64,000 bases of DNA, from NCBI GenBank assembly GCA_017547165.1, contig JAFYQK010000013.1:99642-163641 (forward strand), written 5' to 3'. How positions within the stretch are numbered: the first letter of the stretch is position 1; every line of letters begins with the position of its first letter. This document shows, in pieces, positions 1 through 8,262 of this stretch. A model generated the notes under the pieces. It was not told the origin of the DNA. It made no database searches and saw only the letters and a list, made by a program, of their open reading frames with translations. A program made the translations under genes and the position numbers. This DNA is from Bacteroidaceae bacterium (GTDB lineage Bacteria; Bacteroidota; Bacteroidia; Bacteroidales; Bacteroidaceae).

Positions 1-3000
1 GCGTTGTTGTCGCCGTTGCGCAGAGCCAGAGTGGCCTTCTCGCCATTCCATGAAGCCCAACCGTAGATCTCGTGCTTGCTGCCTGTCCAGGGATCGCCAC
101 CTACCCAGTGAGCATCCATCAGAACATCCTCGTTCTCCTTCTGCCACTTGATAAGTTCAGCAAGGTCACCCCAAAGTTTGCCACCCTCGATAGAGTTCAT
201 CAGCTTATAGTCGTTGTAGAGTTCAACCATACCGCTACCGCAAGCGAAGGCGCAACGCAACTCGTTGAGCACTGACTTGTAGTCGCGTGGGTCACCTGCT
301 GGGGGACCAAACTCGGTGAGCATGAAGCCGTGGGTCATCAGGGTGTTGATAGGACAGATGGGAGAAGCGGTGACATAATTCTGGTGAACCAAGTTGTCGC
401 GGTAGGTGATCCACTGCTCACGGTTGTGGCTGTTGTTGCCTGCGCGACCGTGGTCGTTCTCCTGACGCCATGTTGCATCGGTGATCTGATACCAGAAGGG
501 AGAAGCCCAAGTACCTACTGTGGTGTTGAAGAAGATGTCCTCCTTGAGGTTCTCGCGAACATACTGCTCCAGACGGATGATACCCTCGGCATTTTCATTA
601 CCGGTGTCGCCATTGTCGGGACCTACGGCAGAGAATTGAGCAGAGATACCGTCGAACTTGAAGAAGTTGTAAGTACCCTTGCCGTTCACATGCTGGTTCT
701 TCACCAGGTTCTCGGCAGCAGTAAGGAAGGTCTCGTAATAAGCAGGGTTAGAGAGCTGCATACCACCCTTGTCGCTCCAATAGCTACGACGATAGTTACC
801 GCTCTCGCCATAACCACCAACGGGACCGAGCCATGCACCCACGCCAGCGTTCATGTCGGCAGCATAAGCAGCCATGTCCTTCATCTGGTTGGGGAAGGCA
901 GAGTGAAAAGTCCATGTTCCATAGTTGTCCCAACCGTCATCGATGATGAAGCTTGCAGGACCAACGCCATACTTGTCATACATCTTCTCCTTCCACTGAG
1001 CAAGGATCTCCATCACGGGACCAATCTGCATGTTGGTGTGCTCCTGTCCGGGGGCTGCGTTGTTGCGGTTGATATTGAGTTCGTACCAACTGATGTAGCA
1101 GGGGAATGCACGCCAGGGTACTGCACGCTCGCGCTCGCTGTAGGCAAGGAATGAGCGGCGCTTCTGGGTGAGGCGTACATCGCTCTCGTCCTCGTTGCCG
1201 TCCTGTGCGATAAGGCCTACCACGGCACCTACCTTCCAAACCTCGTCCTTCTTCAGAGTCACATTGCGGCTCCAACGGCCTTGCATGTTCACGATGTCGG
1301 TGTTGACAACGGCGCCAGCCTTGGGCTCGTACACCTCAATCATTATCTCACCGCCGGGGATTGTGGCCTCGCGCTTGTCGATGAAGACGCGCACATCAAA
1401 TTCGCCATCGTTGGGAGCTTTGAAACTATATACATTATTCTCCTTGGCCGTACCGCAGAAACCAAAGTGATAGTCGCTTGCCACCTCCTTGCCTGACTGA
1501 TCCAAAAGGTCGGCACCGTCGATGTTGTAGCGGTGGCTACCGCTCTTGTAACTCAGGGTAACAACCACCTTCTGGCCACTCTTCAGACTAACATTCTTTG
1601 TGAGGGTGTAGTAGGTCTGGTTAGAACCGCCAACCTCCTGCACACGCATAGGAACGCTGTTGATATCCATCTGCTTCCATTCAGAAGCTGCCACAGCCAC
1701 ATTGTTGTAGGGGGTAGCCACCAGATTCCAGCTGTCGCTATCGTCAGCACCACCCACGGTATTGTAGGCTGTTGGGGTCTCCAAACCAGCGAATATCTTG
1801 TTGCTCATAATCACCTTACCACGGGTGTTACCTATTGTAGCAGGCTTGCTGCCAGCCTCCTTGGAATCAACATTGTAGGTCATGGCGATGATGTCGAACA
1901 TGTCCACATTGCCGATACCCTTGAGTTCCATCTCGGTGCGCAGGTAGTGGCTGCCGTCGCGCAAAACCGCACGCCACAAAATCTCTATCTCCTCACCCTT
2001 GTAGGTATAGCCAAATACAGCTTCCAATGCCTTGCCATAGTAGTGCTCGGCGCCTCCGATAGCATTTTGTTTGGGAGTAAGATCCTTCTGCTCGAAGCTC
2101 TTCAGTGTCATCTGGCTTGCCGATACCTTCTCGCCGTTGCCGAAACCAACTACAAAGAGTTCGGTACCTGCCACCAGATTCATTGCCTTGCTACCAAGGA
2201 AGTATATGGCCTTCTCACCCTTGAGGAAACTTGCAGCCAATACCTTATTATAGAGAGTGTAGATGTCGTTGCTCTTATCGCTCATGGCATCGCCAACATT
2301 GTCCTGCTGCTTGGGATAAACCCATGCCTGGGTGTAGGGCTGACTTTCGCGAAGTTCGGGCATATCGTAGTAGGTAACGGAGATGGTCTTATTCTCGTTG
2401 TCCACATTTACTACAGCAAACTTGCCCTCCTTCTGTGAAGCAACTACGTCGCTGGGAGATATAGCACCTGTTGAGTTTACAATCTGTCCGTTAGTGTAGG
2501 TCTGTCCATTAATGATTACGCTCTCGCCATCAGCAAGCACCACGGTGTAGTCGTAAACCACCACCTCGGCAACAATCCAACGACTGCCAGCGTCATTATT
2601 GGCGCCATCCTGCCAAAAGCCAACTGTCGTGCTGGTATTATCCAAAGCATTCTGGCTCTCACCGCCATACCAGTTCATGTAAACGCTTGCTACCGAACCA
2701 CTACTGAGGTAAGGAGCAACCTGATAAACCTTGTTGCCACTAACGGTTACCTCACTGATATTCCATGGCTGAGCACTTGACTTTGCATCTACAAGCTTAG
2801 CCTTGTTGGTACCATTAGTGTAAGATGTTGATCTGGTGTAAGACACCCACTTCTGACGATCGATGCTGTAGATATAGACAGCATCCGCTTTGCTCCCTGC
2901 ATAGAAAGCAAACTTACCTGCATTTGCCTCTGTCTTTGTTGGAGAGGTGTAAGAGGTCATCGTCAAGCCGTTGCCGTTCTTCACGACATACATGTGTTCT

Positions 3001-3119
3001 GGCTTGTCAACGCTCTCGGACAACTTCACATCTTCTGTCTGTGCCCAAGCAAAGGCACCAACCATAGCAAAGATGGAAAGCATCCAAAAACGAAGTTTCT
3101 GCGAGTTTAGATTCTTCAT
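1..3119 (-). CDS. Large secreted clan GH-D-like glycosidase, 3' end outside window
   Basis: The reading frame is open from an ATG at 3119 to the left edge, giving at least 1039 residues and no stop in the window. The N-terminus is a signal peptide (hydrophobic core, then AFAWAQ). A long beta-rich N-terminal half is followed by a melibiase-like TIM barrel: FIIDDGWDNYGTW (D727/D728) and NFFKFDGI (D823), which match the position of the catalytic Asp in GH27/GH36/GH31-like enzymes. Related Bacteroides proteins are often labelled 'enterotoxin' although they look like glycosidases. Alpha-galactosidase or alpha-N-acetylgalactosaminidase activity is inference. The gene has its own canonical promoter and a repeat-bearing leader. 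The C-terminus is unknown, so sorting domains cannot be judged. Confidence 0.75.
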   Translation of the reverse strand, partial: MKNLNSQKLRFWMLSIFAMVGAFAWAQTEDVKLSESVDKPEHMYVVKNGNGLTMTSYTSPTKTEANAGKFAFYAGSKADAVYIYSIDRQKWVSYTRSTSYTNGTNKAKLVDAKSSAQPWNISEVTVSGNKVYQVAPYLSSGSVASVYMNWYGGESQNALDNTSTTVGFWQDGANNDAGSRWIVAEVVVYDYTVVLADGESVIINGQTYTNGQIVNSTGAISPSDVVASQKEGKFAVVNVDNENKTISVTYYDMPELRESQPYTQAWVYPKQQDNVGDAMSDKSNDIYTLYNKVLAASFLKGEKAIYFLGSKAMNLVAGTELFVVGFGNGEKVSASQMTLKSFEQKDLTPKQNAIGGAEHYYGKALEAVFGYTYKGEEIEILWRAVLRDGSHYLRTEMELKGIGNVDMFDIIAMTYNVDSKEAGSKPATIGNTRGKVIMSNKIFAGLETPTAYNTVGGADDSDSWNLVATPYNNVAVAASEWKQMDINSVPMRVQEVGGSNQTYYTLTKNVSLKSGQKVVVTLSYKSGSHRYNIDGADLLDQSGKEVASDYHFGFCGTAKENNVYSFKAPNDGEFDVRVFIDKREATIPGGEIMIEVYEPKAGAVVNTDIVNMQGRWSRNVTLKKDEVWKVGAVVGLIAQDGNEDESDVRLTQKRRSFLAYSERERAVPWRAFPCYISWYELNINRNNAAPGQEHTNMQIGPVMEILAQWKEKMYDKYGVGPASFIIDDGWDNYGTWTFHSAFPNQMKDMAAYAADMNAGVGAWLGPVGGYGESGNYRRSYWSDKGGMQLSNPAYYETFLTAAENLVKNQHVNGKGTYNFFKFDGISAQFSAVGPDNGDTGNENAEGIIRLEQYVRENLKEDIFFNTTVGTWASPFWYQITDATWRQENDHGRAGNNSHNREQWITYRDNLVHQNYVTASPICPINTLMTHGFMLTEFGPPAGDPRDYKSVLNELRCAFACGSGMVELYNDYKLMNSIEGGKLWGDLAELIKWQKENEDVLMDAHWVGGDPWTGSKHEIYGWASWNGEKATLALRNGDNN

Positions 3120-3221
3120 AGATTGTGTTTGGTTAGTTAATATTTTTTAGGTTAGTCATTAGTCATTCTCTCTCCCTTGAGAACATTCCCCAGCCAAACA
3201 CTCGACTTATAGAAAAGGAAC

Positions 3222-3266
3222 GCCTCAAGCGCCTCAAGCGCCTCAAGCGCCTCAAGCGCCTCAAGC
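3222..3266. repeat. Five perfect 9-bp tandem repeats in a 5' leader
   Basis: The unit GCCTCAAGC occurs five times without a mismatch. On the transcribed (minus) strand it reads GCTTGAGGC, and each junction offers a GCGC/GCGC mini-stem. It starts within about 10 bases of the predicted transcription start of the large glycosidase. Copy number could change by slippage. Confidence 0.9.
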
Positions 3267-3279
3267 GCTCTTTGCTATG

Positions 3280-3311
3280 CAAAGATACAAAAAAATACTG
3301 ATTTTTACAAA
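3280..3311 (-). promoter_or_regulatory. Bacteroidetes promoter of the clan-D glycosidase
   Basis: On the minus strand TTTG (3308-3311) lies exactly 20 bases before TATCTTTG (3280-3287), the phylum's -33/-7 arrangement. Transcription would start near 3273, leaving a leader of about 150 nt that contains the 9-bp repeat. Confidence 0.75.
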
Positions 3312-3362
3312 CATCACAAAAACTATTTTCGCTTAAAAACACCATTTGTCACAAGAAAGAAT

Positions 3363-3370
3363 TAACTTTG
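3363..3370 (+). promoter_or_regulatory. -7 box upstream of tcdA
   Basis: TAACTTTG fits TAnnTTTG and lies about 95 bases before the tcdA start. No well-spaced -33 TTTG is visible; the nearest is only 15 bases away. Confidence 0.5.
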
Positions 3371-3465
3371 CAGAAAAGGATACCGAAGACCCTGAAATAG
3401 CGAGATTCCGAGAGTAATCGGAGTATCGGAATCCTCACAACTATCGTAACACTCTACAAACAATT

Positions 3466-4245
3466 ATGGCACAATACTCCTCAAAAGAAACCTTCAACCG
3501 CTCCACCCTACTCCTTGGCAGCGATGGCATGAAAGCCCTCGACGAGGCAAGGGTAATAATCTTTGGCGTGGGTGGCGTGGGCTCGTGGTGCGCCGAAGGA
3601 CTGGTGCGCGCTGGAATCACACACCTCACCATAGTGGATAGCGACAAGGTGTGCCCCACCAACATGAACCGCCAACTCATGGCCACACACCATACCATAG
3701 GTCAGCCCAAGGTACTTGCCATGCGCGAGCGTCTCCTGCAAATCAACCCCGAGGCAGAAATCCAGGCTCTGGACATGATGTACACCGAGGAGACGGCAGA
3801 AGGGTTCCACCTTGAACAGTACGACTACGTGATAGATTGCATCGACTCACTGCGCGACAAGTGCGACCTCATCCTGCGCACCACCTCCCTGGAGCGCCCC
3901 ACCCTGCTCTGTAGCATGGGAGCAGCCCTGCGCATAGACCCCACCAAGGTGCGCCTGGCCGAGTTTCGCAAGGTAGAGGGAGATGCCCTGGCGCGTGCCG
4001 TGCGCAATCGTTTCAAGAAAGCCAAGACCTTCCCCCGCCGCAAGTTCCTCTGCGCCTATAGCGAGGAGCCTGCCATGCAGAACCGCACCGAGGATGCCGC
4101 ACTCACCGAGGAACTGAAGTTCAACAAGGTGCAAACCAACGGTTCCCTATGCCACATCACCGCCATCTTTGGCATGATGCTGACTGGCGAGGTGATCAAA
4201 CGATTAGCAGCGAGAAGCGAACAAAAGTTAAAAGTTGATAGTTGA
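3466..4245 (+). CDS. tcdA: tRNA threonylcarbamoyladenosine dehydratase
   Basis: This 259-residue E1-like (ThiF/MoeB/HesA fold) protein matches the TcdA/CsdL family, which uses ATP to cyclise t6A at tRNA position 37 to ct6A. The nucleotide-binding glycine motif FGVGGVGSW lies near residues 30-39, followed by the DSDKVCPTNMNRQ segment that is characteristic of TcdA and is not found in the MoeB or ThiF branches. Length is close to the E. coli enzyme. It is transcribed alone, with an unrelated convergent operon downstream. A generic sulfur-carrier adenylyltransferase is less likely, because no zinc-binding CxxC pairs are present. Confidence 0.9.
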   Translation: MAQYSSKETFNRSTLLLGSDGMKALDEARVIIFGVGGVGSWCAEGLVRAGITHLTIVDSDKVCPTNMNRQLMATHHTIGQPKVLAMRERLLQINPEAEIQALDMMYTEETAEGFHLEQYDYVIDCIDSLRDKCDLILRTTSLERPTLLCSMGAALRIDPTKVRLAEFRKVEGDALARAVRNRFKKAKTFPRRKFLCAYSEEPAMQNRTEDAALTEELKFNKVQTNGSLCHITAIFGMMLTGEVIKRLAARSEQKLKVDS

Positions 4246-4744
4246 CTGTAAGATTTTATGTCAAGAACACTTGTCATATTGTCAGTGCCAAAACGCTACG
4301 TTATTTCTGCCGAGACATCACGACTAAGATACACGGACATTACAATGATTTTCTGCATCAATTTGGTCACCAACGGCTAACACCACCATTTTTACCCCAT
4401 TTCATCGAAGAAATCCCCTCCCACAAATAATCTTTACACCCCACCATACATCTGACTTTTTGCCTCTACTCACACTTCGTCTCATTCATCCTCAGACAAT
4501 AAAACGCCACACCCAGCTCTATACGGCACATCAGCACCAGTATCTCCACAGAACAAGATGTAAGGATTTTTCCACCTCCACTGCCCCACTCCCGTTTCCC
4601 TCATCAAACGATTTTAGACGCTGGCTTATGAAATAAGACACATACGCCATCCCAAATTAAGAGCATTTTGGGGGCAGCGCGACTGAAGAAAACCATGTGC
4701 CATCTGGCTTCGGCAACTATTGCCAGTGCAAAGTATCAACACTC
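4246..4744. other. 500-bp convergent intergenic region, no supported gene
   Basis: This stretch lies between the 3' ends of tcdA and the permease gene. I see no protein with recognisable motifs and no strong terminator, only a weak CTGGC/GCCAG stem near 4707-4732. Two short GACATyAC words 22 bases apart (4314 and 4336) recall the 22-bp arrays elsewhere but are too weak to call. Confidence 0.5.
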
Positions 4745-5713
4745 TCATAATAAACAATTAAACAAATAGCCCGACAATATTATAAGTAAGGTTACCACAC
4801 CAAAGAATATGCCTATCAGGCGCCAGGTCATCACCTGTTTCAACATTGTGGCTTCGGGCATAGACAATCCGATTACCGACATCATAAAGGCAATAGCAGT
4901 GCCCAGAGGAATGCCTTTGGCCACAAAGACCTCAACAATGGGGACTATGCTTGCGGGGTTGGCATACATGGGTACGGCAAGCATCACCGCCATGGGCACA
5001 CCCCACCATTTATGGCTGGACAGGACACTCTCGAAGAAGCCTTCGGGAACAAAACCGTACATGCAGGCACCAATACCTATGCCTATGACGACATACGGGA
5101 ATACTTTTTTTACTAAGCCCCACGAGTCACCGACAATAACAGGCAAGCGTCCGGCAAAGGAAACATTCCCGGTATCCCATTGCTCGCTCTGCGCATTGCT
5201 CTGCTTCTGGGCATTCCTAACCCATTCGCACAAATAGGATTCCAGACGCATCTTACCCAAAAGATATCCTGCAGCCATAGACAAAAGCGTACCGCTGAGC
5301 ACATAAACGAACGTTGCCTTTACTCCAAACGAGCCAAGAAACATAGCAATAGCCACCTCACTGATTAGTGGCGAAGAGATAAGGAATGTCAGCGTTACAC
5401 CCAAAGGGATACCACCCTTGACAAAGCCTATGAACAATGGTACTGACGAGCAGGTGCAGAATGGGGTAATGGCTCCAAAGAGAGCCGCCAGAAGATAATC
5501 CAAACCATAGAGCCTATGGGTGAGAAGATATTGGCGGAGTCGCCCAATAGGGAAATAGGCATTGACAAGACCCATCAGGAAACTGATGAGAAAGAGCAAC
5601 AACAGAATCTTAATCGTATCATAGACAAAGAAATTTACTGCCGTGCCATGCGGAGCGGTGGCATCCAATCCAAAGATGCCATACACCATCCAATCTGCAA
5701 ATTGCTGTATCAT
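4745..5713 (-). CDS. ArsP-family (DUF318) permease
   Basis: This 322-residue integral membrane protein has about eight to ten hydrophobic segments. The hallmark is TPFCTCSSVPLFIGF near residue 90, a cysteine-bearing motif of the ArsP_1/DUF318 permeases, with a second GLSMPEA-like signature near the C-terminus. Characterised ArsP proteins export trivalent organoarsenicals, and other members have unknown cargo. It is the last gene of a unit ArsR - membrane ferredoxin - thioredoxin-like protein - permease, and its start overlaps the previous gene by 4 bp, so translation is probably coupled. Arsenical or another thiophilic metalloid is the most likely substrate; this is inferred from family and neighbours. 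Confidence 0.8.
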   Translation of the reverse strand: MIQQFADWMVYGIFGLDATAPHGTAVNFFVYDTIKILLLLFLISFLMGLVNAYFPIGRLRQYLLTHRLYGLDYLLAALFGAITPFCTCSSVPLFIGFVKGGIPLGVTLTFLISSPLISEVAIAMFLGSFGVKATFVYVLSGTLLSMAAGYLLGKMRLESYLCEWVRNAQKQSNAQSEQWDTGNVSFAGRLPVIVGDSWGLVKKVFPYVVIGIGIGACMYGFVPEGFFESVLSSHKWWGVPMAVMLAVPMYANPASIVPIVEVFVAKGIPLGTAIAFMMSVIGLSMPEATMLKQVMTWRLIGIFFGVVTLLIILSGYLFNCLL

Positions 5714-5958
5714 ACCCCCAACAAAGCCTTGACCTCACTCTCCGAGGGTACACGGCCCTTTATCCTCACCTCGCCATCCACACAAACGGCAGGCAGGGTC
5801 ATCACATTATATTTCACAATCTCTGCCATATCAGTCACCTTGGAAAGAGTGACGTCCAGATCATTCTCCCTGACCACCTTCTCAATTATCGAATAAGTAG
5901 CCTTACACTTGGCGCAACATGCACCCAACACTTTCACTTCCATGGTTTTTTTACGCAT
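5710..5958 (-). CDS. Small thioredoxin-like redox protein
   Basis: This 82-residue protein is of the redox-active-disulfide / Thioredoxin_3 type. A short beta strand leads into GACCAKC (C-x-x-C plus an extra Cys), and MTLPAV supplies the cis-proline typical of the fold. There is no signal peptide. It sits between a membrane ferredoxin and an ArsP-type permease and overlaps both, so all three are probably made together. A role in handing thiols or a thiol-bound metalloid to the permease is plausible but inferred. The start at 5958 overlaps the upstream stop by 8 bp; ATG at 5943 (MEVKVLG, 77 residues) is an equally good alternative. Confidence 0.8.
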   Translation of the reverse strand: MRKKTMEVKVLGACCAKCKATYSIIEKVVRENDLDVTLSKVTDMAEIVKYNVMTLPAVCVDGEVRIKGRVPSESEVKALLGV

Positions 5959-6607
5959 TTACAGAATCCGTCTTATTGCCTCCCTTCATCATCGCCATAA
6001 CCTTGGTGGGACAAGCCGCTATGCACTTGCCACACTTGATGCAATCGGGGTGAAGATAACCTTGTTGCTGACCTCGGGAGTCGTAGGGAGTGAGTTGCAT
6101 GGGGCATACCTTGGCGCATCGTTTGCACTTCATACCACAGACCTCCGACACCCACACATAGGGAAAACCATCCTTGTGCCTGTTGGGTGCCACCCAGGCG
6201 GAGAGAGTGCCCATGGGACAGAAGGTGCACCAGGTGCGAGGAGCATAGATAAAGCCCAGTACTATGCCTACAATGGTGGTAACGAGGATGATGTTCCAGA
6301 ACGTGCGACCTATACCTGCCATGGTGAGGCCATTCATGTACATCTGCACGCCAAACATACCAAAGATAAATAGGAGCATGAAGATGCGGAAACCCTTGGT
6401 GCGCACAAACTGGGGTATGCGCTTATGGGGAGAGAAACGCGATACCACCTTATCGTAAAGACTGCCTCGGGGACAGAAATGACCGCACCAATAGCGTCCC
6501 TTCCTGACTGCCATTGCCACAGGGCCTATCATACAAATCAGGGCAATAACACCCACCTCGGGCACAAAATATGCCACAATCAAATAAACAAACAGAATCC
6601 AAAACAT
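5951..6607 (-). CDS. Membrane 4Fe-4S protein, NapH/NosR-like
   Basis: This 218-residue protein has about four transmembrane helices and two CxxxCP-type motifs facing the membrane edge (WCGHFCPRG near residue 40, WCTFCPMG near 128). The C-terminal domain has two ferredoxin cysteine clusters (CGMKCKRCAKVCP and CIKCGKCIAACP), so two [4Fe-4S] clusters are expected. The layout is that of NapH/NosR/CcoG-type electron carriers. In this cluster it probably feeds electrons to the adjacent thioredoxin-like protein; that is inference from gene order. Its leader contains the 7-bp repeat array and, further upstream, a candidate ArsR operator. Confidence 0.8.
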   Translation of the reverse strand: MFWILFVYLIVAYFVPEVGVIALICMIGPVAMAVRKGRYWCGHFCPRGSLYDKVVSRFSPHKRIPQFVRTKGFRIFMLLFIFGMFGVQMYMNGLTMAGIGRTFWNIILVTTIVGIVLGFIYAPRTWCTFCPMGTLSAWVAPNRHKDGFPYVWVSEVCGMKCKRCAKVCPMQLTPYDSRGQQQGYLHPDCIKCGKCIAACPTKVMAMMKGGNKTDSVNA

Positions 6608-6624
6608 GGTTTATAGTAAATTAG

Positions 6625-6701
6625 TGAGTAATGTGTAATGAGTAATGAGTAGTGAGTAGTGAGTAGTGAGTAATGAGTAATGAGTAATGAGTAATGAGTA
6701 A
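6625..6701. repeat. Eleven 7-bp tandem repeats in the leader of the permease operon
   Basis: Heptamers TGAGTAA/TGAGTAG (one TGTGTAA) run eleven times in register and end 18 bp before the ferredoxin start codon. They lie between the second candidate operator and the start, so they are in the untranslated leader of the ferredoxin-thioredoxin-permease genes. Confidence 0.9.
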
Positions 6702-6813
6702 TTGGTTAGTAACGAGTCTTAACTATTCTACATTCGTATTTTTAGTTAATGGTTGATTATTTTATTCGCTTTGTAAGAGTAAAACCTTGGTGATTAACTG
6801 CTAACCTGTTCGT

Positions 6814-6833
6814 TATTCGTAAAATCACGAACA
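6814..6833. promoter_or_regulatory. Candidate ArsR operator 2
   Basis: TATTCGTAAAATCACGAACA is an imperfect palindrome and matches the operator in front of arsR at 17 of 20 positions. It lies 24 bp downstream of the arsR stop and about 200 bp upstream of the ferredoxin start, so it could control the structural genes separately. Confidence 0.6.
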
Positions 6834-6857
6834 TAAGTTCTAAAAAAAGAGGTTGCT

Positions 6858-7187
6858 CTACTTGCAACAACCCTCTTTCTTCTTCTCTGTACATTGACAA
6901 AACAGACCACCAAAGAGTTCGCAAGCCAAGTGCCAATTCTCACGGTTTATGCAATACCTCACCTTGGGTGCTTCCACCTCGCCTTGTATCAATCCTGCCT
7001 CCTTCAGTTCCTTCAGATGCTGCGATACGGTGGCCTTGGCAATGGGGAGTTCCTCGTGGATGTCACCAAAATAGCACTGCTTCTGCTTGGCAAGGAACTC
7101 CAGTATCGCTATGCGTGCCGGATGTCCCATAGCCTTGGCAAAGCGTGCCGTCTGCTCCTGTCTGAGGGTATAGTCTTTCTTTGTCAT
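6858..7187 (-). CDS. ArsR/SmtB-family repressor
   Basis: This 109-residue winged-helix protein has the ArsR recognition region (AKATVSQHLKELKEAGLI) and a beta-hairpin wing. The C-terminus is cysteine rich (FCQCTEKKKEGCCK), offering CxC plus CC thiolates for As(III) or a similar ion. It lacks the classical ELCVCDL sensor in helix 3, so the sensing site would be this C-terminal tail; that is inference. It precedes the membrane ferredoxin, thioredoxin-like and permease genes on the same strand. A palindrome overlaps its own -7 box, which fits autorepression. Confidence 0.85.
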   Translation of the reverse strand: MTKKDYTLRQEQTARFAKAMGHPARIAILEFLAKQKQCYFGDIHEELPIAKATVSQHLKELKEAGLIQGEVEAPKVRYCINRENWHLACELFGGLFCQCTEKKKEGCCK

Positions 7188-7207
7188 ACGCCTTCCATCA
7201 TGCTTTC

Positions 7208-7227
7208 TGTTCGCAAAATTACGAACA
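7208..7227. promoter_or_regulatory. arsR operator overlapping the -7 box
   Basis: TGTTCGCAAAATTACGAACA has perfect 6-bp arms (TGTTCG/CGAACA). On the minus strand its centre spells TAATTTTG (7214-7221), a TAnnTTTG box 27 bp upstream of the arsR start, so repressor binding would cover the promoter. Confidence 0.7.
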
Positions 7228-7544
7228 AAACTTCGATTCTACCCACTAAAACCTTCATTTTCTCGCCATTTTAACCAACATTTAACACAAAAAGAACATT
7301 CCAACGCCTCATCTTCAATTTTCATAGATGTGAATCAATAACTTTGAATAAAACGGTAATGTGTGCTCTATTATATGTCTTTTAGTTTAATGTTATTGCT
7401 CAACGTAATAATTAGAAAGAATCTATATTAGTTTTATTCTGTTTATAGTCTGCAGTGACAGGATTGTTATGAATAACTTTCCGATGTTTTTTAGATAAAA
7501 TTTAATCAATTACGAATTATTATAGAATCTTAATATATACGAAA
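7228..7544. other. Gene-free AT-rich spacer
   Basis: About 320 bases upstream of arsR and downstream of the next gene's terminator. I see no conserved reading frame, no repeat and no clear RNA structure here. Confidence 0.4.
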
Positions 7545-7570
7545 CAGGTTCTCGTATTTACAAGAACCTG
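7545..7570 (-). terminator. Hairpin terminator of the outer-membrane gene
   Basis: CAGGTTCT and AGAACCTG form a perfect 8-bp stem around a 10-base loop, 40 bp after the stop of the gene at 7611. The following bases on the minus strand are AT-rich. Confidence 0.6.
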
Positions 7571-7610
7571 CAGTTATTTAAAATTTGTCCGTTTATTGCG
7601 CGGATGTTGT

Positions 7611-8102
7611 TTACCATTCAAAGCCTACACGGAAATTTAATGTACTACCAACTGTAGCATTTTGTGTCATTTCATAACCAAAAGCAAAGGTAGCAGCTTT
7701 GGCACGACCTAATCTTACACCAATTGATGGCGCTACATATACTCCATAAATATCAACAGGAGAGTAACCTACGCGAAAATCAGCAAACAATGCAACTGGT
7801 GAAGAACCCAATGGTAATGTACCTCGTACATCTGCAAAAATCGGTAAACTAATGGTTTCATAATCTAACCAATATTTTACACCAATACCTGCACCTACAA
7901 ATAAGTATGGATTAAATTGATATCCATGTACTGTTGTAATGTTAATTCGACTTGGATCTGCTACCCAATCGTCGTGTATACCTATTCCATAGGCAAATTC
8001 CACTGAACCTGAATAACCTTTTTCGGGATAATCAGCTTGTGCAAACATTGATGTTGAACACAATAGTGCTATTGCAGCAACTAAAAATCTTAACTTTTTC
8101 AT
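7611..8102 (-). CDS. Small outer-membrane beta-barrel protein
   Basis: This 163-residue protein starts with a clear signal peptide (MKKLRFLVAAIALLCSTSMFAQ). Alternating hydrophobic/aromatic strands with glycine turns run to a terminal FRVGFEW, an aromatic C-terminal strand as expected for a BamA-inserted barrel (OMP_b-brl-like, about eight strands). No ligand site is recognised. It is monocistronic, with a structured leader upstream and a hairpin terminator downstream. Porin-like or adhesin-like functions are both possible. Confidence 0.65.
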   Translation of the reverse strand: MKKLRFLVAAIALLCSTSMFAQADYPEKGYSGSVEFAYGIGIHDDWVADPSRINITTVHGYQFNPYLFVGAGIGVKYWLDYETISLPIFADVRGTLPLGSSPVALFADFRVGYSPVDIYGVYVAPSIGVRLGRAKAATFAFGYEMTQNATVGSTLNFRVGFEW

Positions 8103-8124
8103 AGTAATAAAGATTTAGTTAAGG

Positions 8125-8189
8125 GAGGTTCTATAAATTCAATTAATCATTAGCGAATAGTCAGAACCTCTTTAAGGCTACCGCTAATG
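8125..8189 (-). other. Interlocking inverted repeats in the outer-membrane gene leader
   Basis: GAGGTTCT (8125-8132) can pair with AGAACCTC (8163-8170), and CATTAGCG (8148-8155) with CGCTAATG (8182-8189). The two 8-bp pairings interlock, the topology of an H-type pseudoknot, and lie 23-87 bases before the start codon. Confidence 0.45.
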
Positions 8190-8262
8190 CGATTATGTTG
8201 TCGTAAATTTAACAAAAATTTTTCTAACTTTTGATAAAAATTCCGTTATAAAGCTTTGTCAT

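Noticed and set aside
330-1154. 274-residue plus-strand reading frame
   Set aside because: It is antisense to the large clan-D glycosidase, which has signal peptide, catalytic motifs and promoter; the antisense translation has no recognisable domain.
1533-2438. 301-residue plus-strand reading frame
   Set aside because: Antisense to the clan-D glycosidase; no domain, no promoter.
3163-3345. 60-residue minus-strand frame with an RLRR repeat
   Set aside because: The repeat is only the 9-bp array read in frame, and the canonical promoter at 3280-3311 lies inside the frame.
4314-4357. Two GACATyAC words 22 bp apart, possible fourth 22-bp array
   Set aside because: Only the first eight bases resemble each other; no palindromic core.
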